DNA of 64,000 nt, from positions 1 through 64,000 of the forward strand of contig JALKAW010000002.1 of the NCBI GenBank assembly GCA_023015825.1, given 5' to 3'. The translations under genes and the position numbers were made by a program. Shown in pieces: positions 16,264 through 24,614 of the stretch. A model generated the notes under the pieces. It ran no database searches. It was not told where the DNA came from and saw only the letters and a list, made by a program, of their open reading frames with translations. Position 1 is the first letter of the stretch; the number at the start of each line of letters is the position of its first letter. Origin of the DNA: Flavobacteriaceae bacterium S0862 (GTDB lineage: Bacteria; Bacteroidota; Bacteroidia; Flavobacteriales; Flavobacteriaceae).

Positions 16264-18862
16264 TATTAAACTATTGAGAGCAAATATTACTAGAGTTTTA
16301 TTTATTGCCTTTATATTTAGCAGCATAACTGTAACTGCACAAATAGAAAATACTGAGAACTCAAGAACCTATACCATTGGCGAAATTACAGTTACAGGAA
16401 GCACGAGTTTTAATGCGGAATCTGTAATAACATATTCTGGATTAAGAGTAGGTCAAGAAATTACTGTACCAACTGCGCCACTGTCTAAAATTGGTGAAGC
16501 GGTAAAAAAACTTTGGAAATTAAACTTATTTAGTGATATAGAAATATTTATAAGCAGTATTGAAGACGGTAATGTGGCTAATCTCGAAATTAAACTAAGA
16601 GACCTTCCAGAGCTAAAAGATGTAAATATTGTAGGTGTCAAAAAATCGAAATTCGAAGACATTATAAAAGATAATAAGCTTAACGCTGGTGTTAAGGTTA
16701 CCGAAAATTTAATTACTACTACCGAAAATTATTTAGAAAACTCTTATCAAAAGAAAGGGTTTTTAAAAGCAAATGTTACTATTACAACGTCTGAGGTAAC
16801 TGACTCTATTGAGAAGCAAAGAGTTAATATGAAGCTAAACATAGATAAAGGCAACAAAGTAAAAATAAAAGATATTGTATTTAATGGCAACGAAAAGCTT
16901 AGTCGGAAAAAGCTAAGAAAGGCCATGAAAAATACTAAGAAAAAAAATCCAATTAGAGTTTTTAAACGCTCAAAATATATTGAAGCAGATTTTGAGGAAG
17001 ATTTAACTAGTATTGTAGACAAATACAAAGAGAATGGTTACAGGGATGCTCGTATCATCTCTGATTCTTTAATTTACAATTCAGATAATACTATTACTTT
17101 AAACATACAACTGGAAGAAGGTGAAAAATACACCTATGGTGATATTAAATTCTTAGGGAATACCGTATTTTCAGACAAAATATTAAACAGTATTTTAAGA
17201 ATTGATAAAGGCGATACTTATAATGGCGTTGAGCTAGAAAAAAGAATTCAGGACGAAACCAAACCTGACGGTGAGGATATAGCTAACCTTTATCAAAATA
17301 ATGGTTATCTATTTTCTAATATTACTCCAGTTGAAACAAGTGCAGATGGTAATGTTATTGACATGGAAATTAGAATCGTAGAAGGTAAACCAGCGTATTT
17401 TAATAAGATATCGGTTGTTGGAAACGATAAAACCAATGACCATGTTATTTATAGAGAAATAAGAACCCTTCCTGGACAAAGATATAGTAAAGCACAAGTA
17501 CTCCGTACTATTCGTGAACTTGGACAATTAGGCTTTTTTGATGCTCAACAAATAGTACCTAATTTTAAAAATGTAAACGCTAACGATGGCATATTAGACA
17601 TGGAATACTCAGTAGTTGAGCGTGGTTCAAGTCAAATAGAATTACAAGGTGGTTACGGTGGTGGAGGCTTTATTGGCACTTTAGGTTTATCGTTTAATAA
17701 CTTTTCAATAAAAGATATCTTTAAAAAAGAAGCCTATCAACCAATTCCTATGGGAGATGGTCAAAAACTAGCCCTTCGTTTACAAGCAAGTAGATTTTAC
17801 CAAACTTATAGTTTTTCATTTTCAGAGCCTTGGTTCGGTGGTAAAAAACCTGTAAGTTTTTCAACATCTATATCGCATACTAAACAGTTTTTGTATAATC
17901 CATTAACAAGAAATGCAGACAAAGACAGGCGTTTTAATATTACAGGTCTTTCGGTTGGATTAGCCAAAAGGCTAACAGTTCCAGATGATTACTTTGTATT
18001 ATCTCAAGCCATAAGTTTTCAACATTACGATTTGAAAAATTATAATACAGGTTTATTTACTTTTGGTAATGGGTCATCCAATAACTTAGCTTATACGATT
18101 GGCTTAAGTAGAGATAACACTAATATCGATCCTATTTACCCTACAGGTGGATCTAAATTTGGCATCACAGCCAAATTGTCTTTACCTTATTCTGCTTTTA
18201 ATGGTGTTGATTACACATCATTAAAAGAAGAAAGAGAAGATCAATTGGAGATTCAAAATAACACCAATAATTCTAACTCGGTTAGAAACGATGCAGCTGA
18301 TAGAATTTCTGAAATAGATCAAGAACGCTTTAAATGGTTAGAGTTCTACAAAGTAAAATTTAATGGTGAATGGTACACTAGGGTTGTTGGAGACATGGTA
18401 TTACGTCCTAAAATAGAGTTTGGATTCTTAGGCGCATATAATAATGACCGAGGTGTAATTCCTTTTGAACGTTATTTCCTAGGAGGTGATGGTATGGGAA
18501 CTTACAGTTTAGATGGTAGAGAAGCCATTGCCTTAAGAGGATACCCAAACCAATCACTATCATCACAAGATGGTGGAGCTATTTACAATAAATTCTCTTT
18601 AGAATTAAGATACCCAATAACCTTAAAATCACAACAAGCAAAAATTTACGCGTTAGCCTTTTTAGAAGCTGGTGCATCGTATGATAGTTTTAGAGACTAT
18701 AACCCATTTGCTCTAAAGCGTTCGGCTGGTTTAGGTATTAGATTGTTTATGCCTGCATTTGGATTATTAGGTATAGATTTTGGTCATGGTTTCGATCCAT
18801 TACCAGGTCAAACAAGAAAACATGGATGGGAAACACACTTTATAATTGGACAACAATTTTAA
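16247..18862 (+). CDS. bamA: Outer-membrane protein assembly factor BamA
   Basis: The Omp85 insertase of the BAM complex. A signal peptide (FIAFIFSSITVTAQ) is followed by POTRA repeats. These include YTIGEITVTGSTSFNAESVI, KIKDIVFNGNEKLSRKKL, YTYGDIKFLGNTVF and FNKISVVGNDKTNDHVIY, each about 80 residues. The barrel begins near residue 450 and carries the lid motif ALRGYPNQS and the final strands FGHGFDPL and HFIIGQQF. The start is uncertain: GTG 16247 (871 aa) is used here, TTG 16235 would add four residues, and TTG 16274 lies just after the uppS stop. All options keep the signal peptide. It overlaps uppS, so the two are coupled. Confidence 0.95.
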   Translation: MNNLANIKLLRANITRVLFIAFIFSSITVTAQIENTENSRTYTIGEITVTGSTSFNAESVITYSGLRVGQEITVPTAPLSKIGEAVKKLWKLNLFSDIEIFISSIEDGNVANLEIKLRDLPELKDVNIVGVKKSKFEDIIKDNKLNAGVKVTENLITTTENYLENSYQKKGFLKANVTITTSEVTDSIEKQRVNMKLNIDKGNKVKIKDIVFNGNEKLSRKKLRKAMKNTKKKNPIRVFKRSKYIEADFEEDLTSIVDKYKENGYRDARIISDSLIYNSDNTITLNIQLEEGEKYTYGDIKFLGNTVFSDKILNSILRIDKGDTYNGVELEKRIQDETKPDGEDIANLYQNNGYLFSNITPVETSADGNVIDMEIRIVEGKPAYFNKISVVGNDKTNDHVIYREIRTLPGQRYSKAQVLRTIRELGQLGFFDAQQIVPNFKNVNANDGILDMEYSVVERGSSQIELQGGYGGGGFIGTLGLSFNNFSIKDIFKKEAYQPIPMGDGQKLALRLQASRFYQTYSFSFSEPWFGGKKPVSFSTSISHTKQFLYNPLTRNADKDRRFNITGLSVGLAKRLTVPDDYFVLSQAISFQHYDLKNYNTGLFTFGNGSSNNLAYTIGLSRDNTNIDPIYPTGGSKFGITAKLSLPYSAFNGVDYTSLKEEREDQLEIQNNTNNSNSVRNDAADRISEIDQERFKWLEFYKVKFNGEWYTRVVGDMVLRPKIEFGFLGAYNNDRGVIPFERYFLGGDGMGTYSLDGREAIALRGYPNQSLSSQDGGAIYNKFSLELRYPITLKSQQAKIYALAFLEAGASYDSFRDYNPFALKRSAGLGIRLFMPAFGLLGIDFGHGFDPLPGQTRKHGWETHFIIGQQF

Positions 18863-19029
18863 GTTTGGCACGATATTTTCTATGTACAGTTTAACGATTT
18901 AATTAGCGCGTTAAAATTTTTCAAAATATATTTCGTTAATTTGATAAATAATAACGCTCGCATCCAAATCGAAAATTGTCTGTTAGTGTTGTATTTTAAA
19001 ATTAAAAAAACTATTTAAAACATATACGG

Positions 19030-20202
19030 ATGAAAACAAAAGTTCTTTTTTTACTGGCAATAGCATCCTTTATTAGTCTATCTACTTTTGCACAAAAAAG
19101 TGTACGAATTGGTTATATAGATACTGAGTATATTTTACAAAATGTCCCAGAATACCAAAGTGCCTCAACTCAATTAGATACCAAGGTTGATAAATGGAAA
19201 AAAGAAATCGAAAAACGTTTAAGTGACATCGACCAAAAGAAGAAGCAATTATCTTCTGAAAGTGTCCTGTTAACACCTGAACTAATTCAAGAGCGTCAAG
19301 AAGACATTAACATTGAAGAAAATGAAGTTCTAGATTATCAACAAAAACGTTTTGGACCAAATGGCGATTTAATGATTCAAAGAAAACAATTAATGCAACC
19401 CATCCAGGATCAAATTTTTACAGCAGTACAAGAAATTGCTTCAAGTAAAAACTATGATTTTGTTTTTGATAAATCAGCAGATGTTGTAATGCTTTATTCG
19501 GCAGACAGATTTGATATAAGCGACCAAGTATTGCGTTCTATTACTAGAACGGCAAAACGTACACAGGTTCAAAATCGCAAAGAGAAAAAAGCTGCTGAAG
19601 CTGAAGAAGTTGTTCCTGAAATAAATGAAAGCCAAGAAGCAAGAGCACAAGCTCTAGCAGATAAAAAAGCGGAACGTGAAAAAGATATTGCAGATAAACG
19701 TGCTAAACAGCAAGCTGATCGTGAAGCTAAGAAAAAAGCTCTTGAAGAAAAGAGACAGCAAATTCTTGAAGAACGCGCTAAGGCAAGACAAGAAAAACTA
19801 GATGCTCGTAGCAATGCTGGTAGTAAAGCAAATGATGCCAAAGAGGAAGCCACCAAAGCAGTAGTAGATACTACTAAAAAGGTAGAAGAAGTAAAAACAG
19901 AAACCAAAAAAATTGAAGAACCAAAATTAAGTGCTGCTGAAAAAAGAAAGAAAGCACTTGAAGATAAGAAAAAGAAGATTTTAGCTGATAGACAAGCAAA
20001 AATTGATGCCCAAAAAGCAGAAAAAGAAGCAGCTAAAAAAACAACAGATAGTACAGGCGCTAAAAAATTAAGCCCTAAAGAAGCTCGTAAAAAAGCATTA
20101 GAAGAAAAAAAACAAAAAATATTAGCCGATAGAAAGGCAAAGCTTGAAGCAAAAAGAGTTCAAGACAGCATTAATAAAGCTAAAAAGAAAAAGAATAATT
20201 AA
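19030..20202 (+). CDS. OmpH/Skp-family periplasmic chaperone with a long charged C-terminal extension
   Basis: A 390-residue protein with a signal peptide (MKTKVLFLLAIASFISLSTFAQ). Residues 23-180 are the Skp core: VRIGYIDTEYILQNVPEYQ, two long helical arms, and YDFVFDKSADVVML. From about 185 to the end it is a lysine-, glutamate- and alanine-rich coiled coil with recurring units of the type EKRxxILxxRxAKxxA (seen near residues 235-260, 315-335 and 360-378). Skp holds unfolded outer-membrane proteins on their way to BamA. The normal size is about 170 residues, so the extension more than doubles it. bamA precedes it and a normal-length paralogue follows. Confidence 0.9.
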   Translation: MKTKVLFLLAIASFISLSTFAQKSVRIGYIDTEYILQNVPEYQSASTQLDTKVDKWKKEIEKRLSDIDQKKKQLSSESVLLTPELIQERQEDINIEENEVLDYQQKRFGPNGDLMIQRKQLMQPIQDQIFTAVQEIASSKNYDFVFDKSADVVMLYSADRFDISDQVLRSITRTAKRTQVQNRKEKKAAEAEEVVPEINESQEARAQALADKKAEREKDIADKRAKQQADREAKKKALEEKRQQILEERAKARQEKLDARSNAGSKANDAKEEATKAVVDTTKKVEEVKTETKKIEEPKLSAAEKRKKALEDKKKKILADRQAKIDAQKAEKEAAKKTTDSTGAKKLSPKEARKKALEEKKQKILADRKAKLEAKRVQDSINKAKKKKNN

Positions 20203-20235
20203 TAGACAACAATTTATAACACAATTTATTTAAAA

Positions 20236-20745
20236 ATGAAACATTTAAAGAACTTAGTATTAGCAGCATTACTTTTATTTGGAAGCACAAGTATAATGAA
20301 TGCGCAAAGTAAAGTTGCTCATATTAACACGCAGGAGTTAATAGCTGCGATGCCTGATTATAAAGCAGCACAAGCAGAGATGGAGAAGTTAGGAAAAACT
20401 TACGACGTGCAATTACAAGATATGGGAAAGGAATATGAGAACAAGGTAAAGCAATATGATGCTGAAGCTTCAGCTCAAACGCAAGAAACAAATCAAAAAA
20501 GAATGCAGGAAGTTGCAGCAATGGAGCAAAGTATCCGTCAATTTCAATCTACTGCACAGCAAGAAATGCAAAAGAAAGAGTTTGATTTATTAAAGCCAAT
20601 TACCGAAAAAGCTAAAGCAGCTATTATTAAAGTTGCCAAAGCTCAAGGATTTCAATATGTGTTGGATTCTACACAAGGGCAAGGAGTTATCCTAGCCGAT
20701 GGTAAAGATTTAATGGCAGATGTAAAGAAAGAATTAGGATTCTAA
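20236..20745 (+). CDS. OmpH/Skp-family periplasmic chaperone
   Basis: A 169-residue Skp homologue of standard length. The signal peptide MKHLKNLVLAALLLFGSTSIMNAQ is followed by KVAHINTQELIAAMPDYKAAQAEM, a long amphipathic coiled coil rich in Gln and Glu, and the closing strand GFQYVLDSTQGQGVIL. It probably carries nascent outer-membrane proteins through the periplasm. It follows its longer paralogue by 33 bases and ends the bamA-ompH-ompH run. Confidence 0.93.
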   Translation: MKHLKNLVLAALLLFGSTSIMNAQSKVAHINTQELIAAMPDYKAAQAEMEKLGKTYDVQLQDMGKEYENKVKQYDAEASAQTQETNQKRMQEVAAMEQSIRQFQSTAQQEMQKKEFDLLKPITEKAKAAIIKVAKAQGFQYVLDSTQGQGVILADGKDLMADVKKELGF

Positions 20746-20761
20746 AAAGCTACAATTTATT

Positions 20762-20781
20762 ATTCCTGCGTAGTCAGGAAT
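20762..20781. repeat. Short inverted repeat between ompH and its terminator
   Basis: A perfect 7-bp palindrome (ATTCCTG at 20762-20768 and CAGGAAT at 20775-20781) with a 6-base loop and no T run. No second copy was noticed in this window. It may be a single member of a dispersed genomic repeat or an mRNA 3'-end stabilising hairpin. Confidence 0.5.
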
Positions 20782-20796
20782 CTAAATAATACCTAA

Positions 20797-20826
20797 AAAG
20801 CCGCTTTTAACGAAGTGGCTTTTTTA
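20797..20826 (+). terminator. Terminator of the bamA-ompH-ompH run
   Basis: A 10-bp stem (20797-20806 with 20813-20822, one G-U pair) with a 6-base loop, running into a T-rich tract. Confidence 0.85.
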
Positions 20827-20832
20827 TTTTTG
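20825..20832 (+). promoter_or_regulatory. Possible -7 box for murI, overlapping the previous terminator
   Basis: TATTTTTG matches TAnnTTTG and lies only 7 bases before the murI ATG. The T tract of the ompH terminator forms part of the motif. If used, the transcript would have a very short leader. No -33 TTTG is evident. Confidence 0.4.
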
Positions 20833-20839
20833 TAGTATA

Positions 20840-21619
20840 ATGAACAAACAACCTATTGGCATATTTGATTCTGGTGTTGGAGGTACTTCTATTTGGAAAG
20901 AAATCCATACACTACTACCTTTTGAAAACACTATCTATCTAGCAGATAGTACTAATGCACCTTATGGTCCAAAAGGTGAAGAGCGCATTAAAGAACTTTG
21001 TGTAAAAAACACAGAGCTTCTATTAGACAAAAACTGTAAGCTAATTATTGTTGCTTGTAACACTGCCACAACCAATGCTATTGATTATTTACGTGCTAAC
21101 TATACTATTCCTTTTATTGGTATTGAACCAGCTATAAAACCAGCTGCTTTACAAACTAAAACCAATGCCATTGGTATTTTGGCAACAAAAGGCACTCTTT
21201 CAAGTAAGCTTTTTCATAAAACCACCAACCTATTTGGGAACGGCATTAACATCATAGAACAAGAGGGTGAAGGTATTGTACAGCTTATTGAAACTGGGAA
21301 ATTATATTCCGATGAAATGAAAGGGTTGCTAAACATCTATTTAAAACCCATGATAGAAGCCAATATAGACCATTTAGTACTTGGCTGCACACATTATCCA
21401 TACTTAATGCCAATATTACTTGAAATACTCCCAAAACATGTTAAAATTATAGATTCTGGTGAAGCTGTAGCAAAACAGACTAAGGCAATTTTAGAAAAGC
21501 ATCAATTACTTAATACTCATCACACCAAATCAACACATCAATTTTTTACCAATGGAAGTCCTAAGGTTATGACTGAGCTTTTAGATGGCAACTATGATGT
21601 TGAGTATTTGGAGTTTTAA
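20840..21619 (+). CDS. murI: Glutamate racemase
   Basis: A 259-residue enzyme that makes D-glutamate for peptidoglycan. Both catalytic cysteines are present: Cys73 in VACNTATTNA and Cys183 in LGCTHYPYLMP. The N-terminal IGIFDSGVGGTSIWKEI motif is intact. It is a single-gene unit. Its stop codon is one base away from the stop of the convergent gamma-carbonic anhydrase gene. Confidence 0.97.
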   Translation: MNKQPIGIFDSGVGGTSIWKEIHTLLPFENTIYLADSTNAPYGPKGEERIKELCVKNTELLLDKNCKLIIVACNTATTNAIDYLRANYTIPFIGIEPAIKPAALQTKTNAIGILATKGTLSSKLFHKTTNLFGNGINIIEQEGEGIVQLIETGKLYSDEMKGLLNIYLKPMIEANIDHLVLGCTHYPYLMPILLEILPKHVKIIDSGEAVAKQTKAILEKHQLLNTHHTKSTHQFFTNGSPKVMTELLDGNYDVEYLEF

Positions 21620-21620
21620 A

Positions 21621-22136
21621 CTACTCCTTAAACCAACTAGAGTATTTCACATAATTATTTGCAATTCTGTTAATCTCTCCTGAAATAAGCTCTTTGCTAA
21701 TATCTTTAATCTTTTTAGCTGGAGTTCCAGCATAAATACTTTCTGCCTCTACTCTTGTGTTTTTTGTCACCACTGCTCCTGCAGCAATAATGCTATTACT
21801 TTCAACGATACAATCATCCATCACAATACTTCCCATGCCTATAAGTACATTATCTTGAATAGTGCAACCATGAACTATAGCATTATGACCTATAGACACA
21901 TTGTTACCAATATTAGTTGGTGAGGTTTCATAAGTAGCATGAATAACAGCGCCATCTTGTACGTTGACTTTATTTCCTAGTTTTATATAATGCACATCAC
22001 CACGAATAACAGCGTTAAACCAAATACTGCATTGGTTTCCCATAGTGACTTCGCCTACAATGGTTGCATTCTCTGCAATGTAACAATCGTTTGGTATTTC
22101 TGGCGATTTTCCGTTTACTGGTTTTATGATTGGCAT
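21621..22136 (-). CDS. Gamma-carbonic-anhydrase-family hexapeptide-repeat protein
   Basis: A 171-residue left-handed beta-helix protein with hexapeptide repeats (IAENATIVGEVTMGNQCSIWFNAVIRGD). Candidate zinc-binding histidines are in VIHATYE and IGHNAIVHG. The family (YrdA, CaiE, Cam) contains real carbonic anhydrases and many proteins without proven activity, so the enzyme assignment is provisional. It lies 9 bases after the PorP/SprF gene on the same strand and is probably co-transcribed with it, a pairing with no obvious functional reason. Confidence 0.88.
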   Translation of the reverse strand: MPIIKPVNGKSPEIPNDCYIAENATIVGEVTMGNQCSIWFNAVIRGDVHYIKLGNKVNVQDGAVIHATYETSPTNIGNNVSIGHNAIVHGCTIQDNVLIGMGSIVMDDCIVESNSIIAAGAVVTKNTRVEAESIYAGTPAKKIKDISKELISGEINRIANNYVKYSSWFKE

Positions 22137-22145
22137 TTTATATTT

Positions 22146-23153
22146 TTAGTTTATTGCTGGGCATTTACACTCGTACTTCTCACGTCTACAACCAAAGTTG
22201 ATTCCTAACGTAATTTGGTGAAATCCTCCATTATTAAAAACTACCGAATTTGCCTGATAAGAATACGTATAAGCGAAAACAAAGTTCTTATAATTAATAC
22301 CAACTAAAGGCGTAAAATATTGCAATTTTTGACTACTTACACCTGTACCATTCAAAAACTCGGCGCCATCTAAACTTGTTCTATAAGATAACCCTGCCCA
22401 AAGTTTTCCAAATTCAACTTCTTTATAAACTTTCATATTTAAGTCTATTAAAGATTCCTTCGTGGCATCTCGATGCATGAACATAATAGAAGGCTCGTAA
22501 CTCCATTCGCTACCAAGACGGCTAAATACATTTCCAGCAGAAAACAAGTAAGTTCTTAAGTTGTTATAGCTAAGTCCTTGTTCATTAAAATTAATACCAT
22601 CATTTGCTAAAACATTCTTTACTGTGGCATGTGCATAGAAATTTAAAAAGTGGTATGAAAAGCCAAAATCAATATTAAAATTGGTCGCACTTTGTTCTAT
22701 TCCAGAGATAATTGGATCAAAACCATCTGCTAAAAAAGAAGTTTCATCCAATTTATATTGAATCATTCCAGCACTAAATCCAAATGATAACATGTTTAAA
22801 TCAATTGGATTTCTAGAAAACATTAAATGATGTGCATAAGTCAAATAAGCACCTGTTTGCGAATGATATCCATTTTTATCATTAAACACAATAGCTCCAT
22901 AAGCTGAAGGCGTTTCGCCAAAACGTCCATTAACGCTTAAGGTCTGTAAACTTGGTGCATTAGATTGGCCTAACCATTGCTGACGCCCAGTTAACCTTAC
23001 TTTATTGCAATTTGCAACTCCAGCCATAGATGGGTGGATTAAGTAATAGTTATCTGTTAAGTAATCAGAGTATATTGGCAATCCTTCTTGTGCTCTGGAA
23101 AATTGCGCTAAAAAAAGCACAACGAGGAGTAACGAAAGTTTTTTCAATTTCAT
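22146..23153 (-). CDS. PorP/SprF family T9SS outer-membrane protein (no cargo gene beside it)
   Basis: A 335-residue protein with a signal peptide (MKLKKLSLLLVVLFLAQFSRAQ) and the family-defining start of the mature chain: LPIYSDYLTDNYYLIHPSMAGVANCNKVRLTGRQQW. The rest is an outer-membrane beta-barrel with alternating strands. PorP/SprF proteins are needed for secretion or surface attachment of specific type B CTD cargo. Most lie next to their cargo gene; this one does not. The C-terminus is unusual, with a cysteine- and charge-rich tail (GCRREKYECKCPAIN). Confidence 0.9.
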   Translation of the reverse strand: MKLKKLSLLLVVLFLAQFSRAQEGLPIYSDYLTDNYYLIHPSMAGVANCNKVRLTGRQQWLGQSNAPSLQTLSVNGRFGETPSAYGAIVFNDKNGYHSQTGAYLTYAHHLMFSRNPIDLNMLSFGFSAGMIQYKLDETSFLADGFDPIISGIEQSATNFNIDFGFSYHFLNFYAHATVKNVLANDGINFNEQGLSYNNLRTYLFSAGNVFSRLGSEWSYEPSIMFMHRDATKESLIDLNMKVYKEVEFGKLWAGLSYRTSLDGAEFLNGTGVSSQKLQYFTPLVGINYKNFVFAYTYSYQANSVVFNNGGFHQITLGINFGCRREKYECKCPAIN

Positions 23154-23288
23154 ATAATTTTATATTTCAAAGTAATTGGGGCTTTATTAATTACCTTACA
23201 TCATTTAGCAAAATGATTACTAAATTTAGGTTAATGATTACCAAATATATATATAACTCGACATTTCTTTTATTATTTTTACAAAAAA

Positions 23289-23296
23289 TATATTTG
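23289..23296 (+). promoter_or_regulatory. Possible -7 box immediately before the Nfu start codon
   Basis: TATATTTG matches TAnnTTTG and ends two bases before the ATG at 23299. If it is a real -7 element, transcription would start at or next to the ATG and the mRNA would be leaderless or nearly so. No -33 TTTG was identified. Confidence 0.35.
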
Positions 23297-23298
23297 CA

Positions 23299-24201
23299 AT
23301 GAAAAAAATTGAGGTCTCTATACAAGAAACAAACAATCCAACCATACTTAAATTTGAAGCTAATTCTTTTTTAACTCAATACGAAAGCTTTGAGTTCAAT
23401 AACATTGACGATGCTAAAAATTCTCCTTTAGCCCAACAGCTATTTTATCTACCATTTGTTAAAAAAGTATATATCTCTGGCAATTTTGTTGCTATAGAAC
23501 GTTTCGACATAGTCACTTGGAATGATGTTCAAAATGAAGTTCGAGAACAAATAGAAAATTATTTAAATAGCGACGGTGTTGTTGTTGCTCCTTCAGAAAC
23601 AAAGAAAAAAACTGCTGTAACAGTGTATGCCGAAAGCACACCAAATCCAGCAGTTACAAAATTTGTTGCCAATAAAAATTTAACGCCTTTTATGTTAGAA
23701 TTCACTTCAATAGACGAAGCGAAAACATCGCCTTTTGCTACTGAATTGTTTCATTTTCCATTTGTTAAAAGCATATTTATTGACAAAAACTATGTGTCTA
23801 TCACCAAATATGACGTTGCTGAATGGAACGACATTACTATGGAGTTGAGAGAATTTATTAGAACCTACATTGAAAATGGGAAAGCTATAGTAACAGATGA
23901 TGCTCCTGAAATAACTAAAAACTCTGAAGTTGCTAAAGAAGAGCAGTTTGAAACTTTGGACGATATTTCAAAAGAGATTGTAAATATTTTAGAGGAATAT
24001 GTAAAACCAGCAGTAGCTAGTGATGGTGGGAATATTCAATTTGAATCGTATGATGCAGATACAAAAAAAGTGAAAGTTATTTTACAAGGTGCCTGCAGTG
24101 GTTGTCCTTCCTCTACATTCACATTAAAAAATGGCATAGAAAATATGCTAAAAGAAATGTTGCAAGGAAAGGTTGAAACTGTTGAGGCTATAAATGGATA
24201 A
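23299..24201 (+). CDS. NifU-family iron-sulfur scaffold with two tandem Nfu N-terminal domains
   Basis: A 300-residue protein. Two copies of the Nfu_N domain come first (about 1-90 and 108-198). They share the pattern ES/ETxNPxxxKFxxN, then AxxSPxAxxLFxxPFVKxxxIxxNxVxIxxxDxxxWNDxxxExRE. The C-terminal NifU domain (about 225-300) carries the cluster ligands Cys266 and Cys269 in ACSGCPSS. Nfu proteins hold [4Fe-4S] clusters and pass them to client enzymes. The doubled N-terminal domain is a feature of this lineage. It is divergent from the PorP/SprF gene. Confidence 0.93.
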   Translation: MKKIEVSIQETNNPTILKFEANSFLTQYESFEFNNIDDAKNSPLAQQLFYLPFVKKVYISGNFVAIERFDIVTWNDVQNEVREQIENYLNSDGVVVAPSETKKKTAVTVYAESTPNPAVTKFVANKNLTPFMLEFTSIDEAKTSPFATELFHFPFVKSIFIDKNYVSITKYDVAEWNDITMELREFIRTYIENGKAIVTDDAPEITKNSEVAKEEQFETLDDISKEIVNILEEYVKPAVASDGGNIQFESYDADTKKVKVILQGACSGCPSSTFTLKNGIENMLKEMLQGKVETVEAING

Positions 24202-24277
24202 AAAACACTTTCTTTCATTGTGACTTTGCCTATTTTTTTGTTTTTATAGATAGTATTAATCTTTAAAAAATATAACC

Positions 24278-24478
24278 ATGGCAGTAATGAAAGTAATTGA
24301 AGTATTAGCAAATTCAGATAAGAGTTGGGAAGACGCAACTAAAAAGGCGATTAAGCAAGCTTCAAAAAGTGTAAAAAATATTAAATCGGCATTTGTACAA
24401 TCACAAAGTGCTGTTGTTAATGATGATGAAGTAACAGAATTCAGAGTCAACTTAAAAATTACTTTTGAAGTTAATTAA
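24278..24478 (+). CDS. Dodecin family flavin-binding protein
   Basis: A 66-residue small protein with the dodecin pattern MKVIEVLANSDKSWEDATKKAI, a single helix, then two strands (AFVQSQSAVV and EFRVNLKITFEV). Dodecins form hollow dodecamers that store or buffer flavin; the Trp in SWED is in the position that usually stacks on the ligand. A strong terminator follows 24 bases later, so it is the end of its unit. It could be co-transcribed with the Nfu gene (76-base gap). Confidence 0.92.
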   Translation: MAVMKVIEVLANSDKSWEDATKKAIKQASKSVKNIKSAFVQSQSAVVNDDEVTEFRVNLKITFEVN

Positions 24479-24502
24479 AATTAATTTTCAAATAAATTAT
24501 TA

Positions 24503-24529
24503 AGCGTTCCAAAAGGAACGCTTTTTTTA
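24503..24529 (+). terminator. Terminator of the dodecin gene
   Basis: A perfect 8-bp stem (24503-24510 AGCGTTCC with 24515-24522) with an AAAA loop, followed by seven Ts. Confidence 0.95.
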
Positions 24530-24614
24530 TGCTTTTTTGTAAATTTGAAATTAACATATTCGATGAACTTCTTTTATTAATTGCCATTAAAATCTTCGAA
24601 TAGTACATTAAAAA

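Noticed and set aside
18863-19029. A tRNA or small RNA gene between bamA and ompH
   Set aside because: No cloverleaf, no T-loop GTTC and no terminator-like hairpin; only AT-rich leader sequence was seen.
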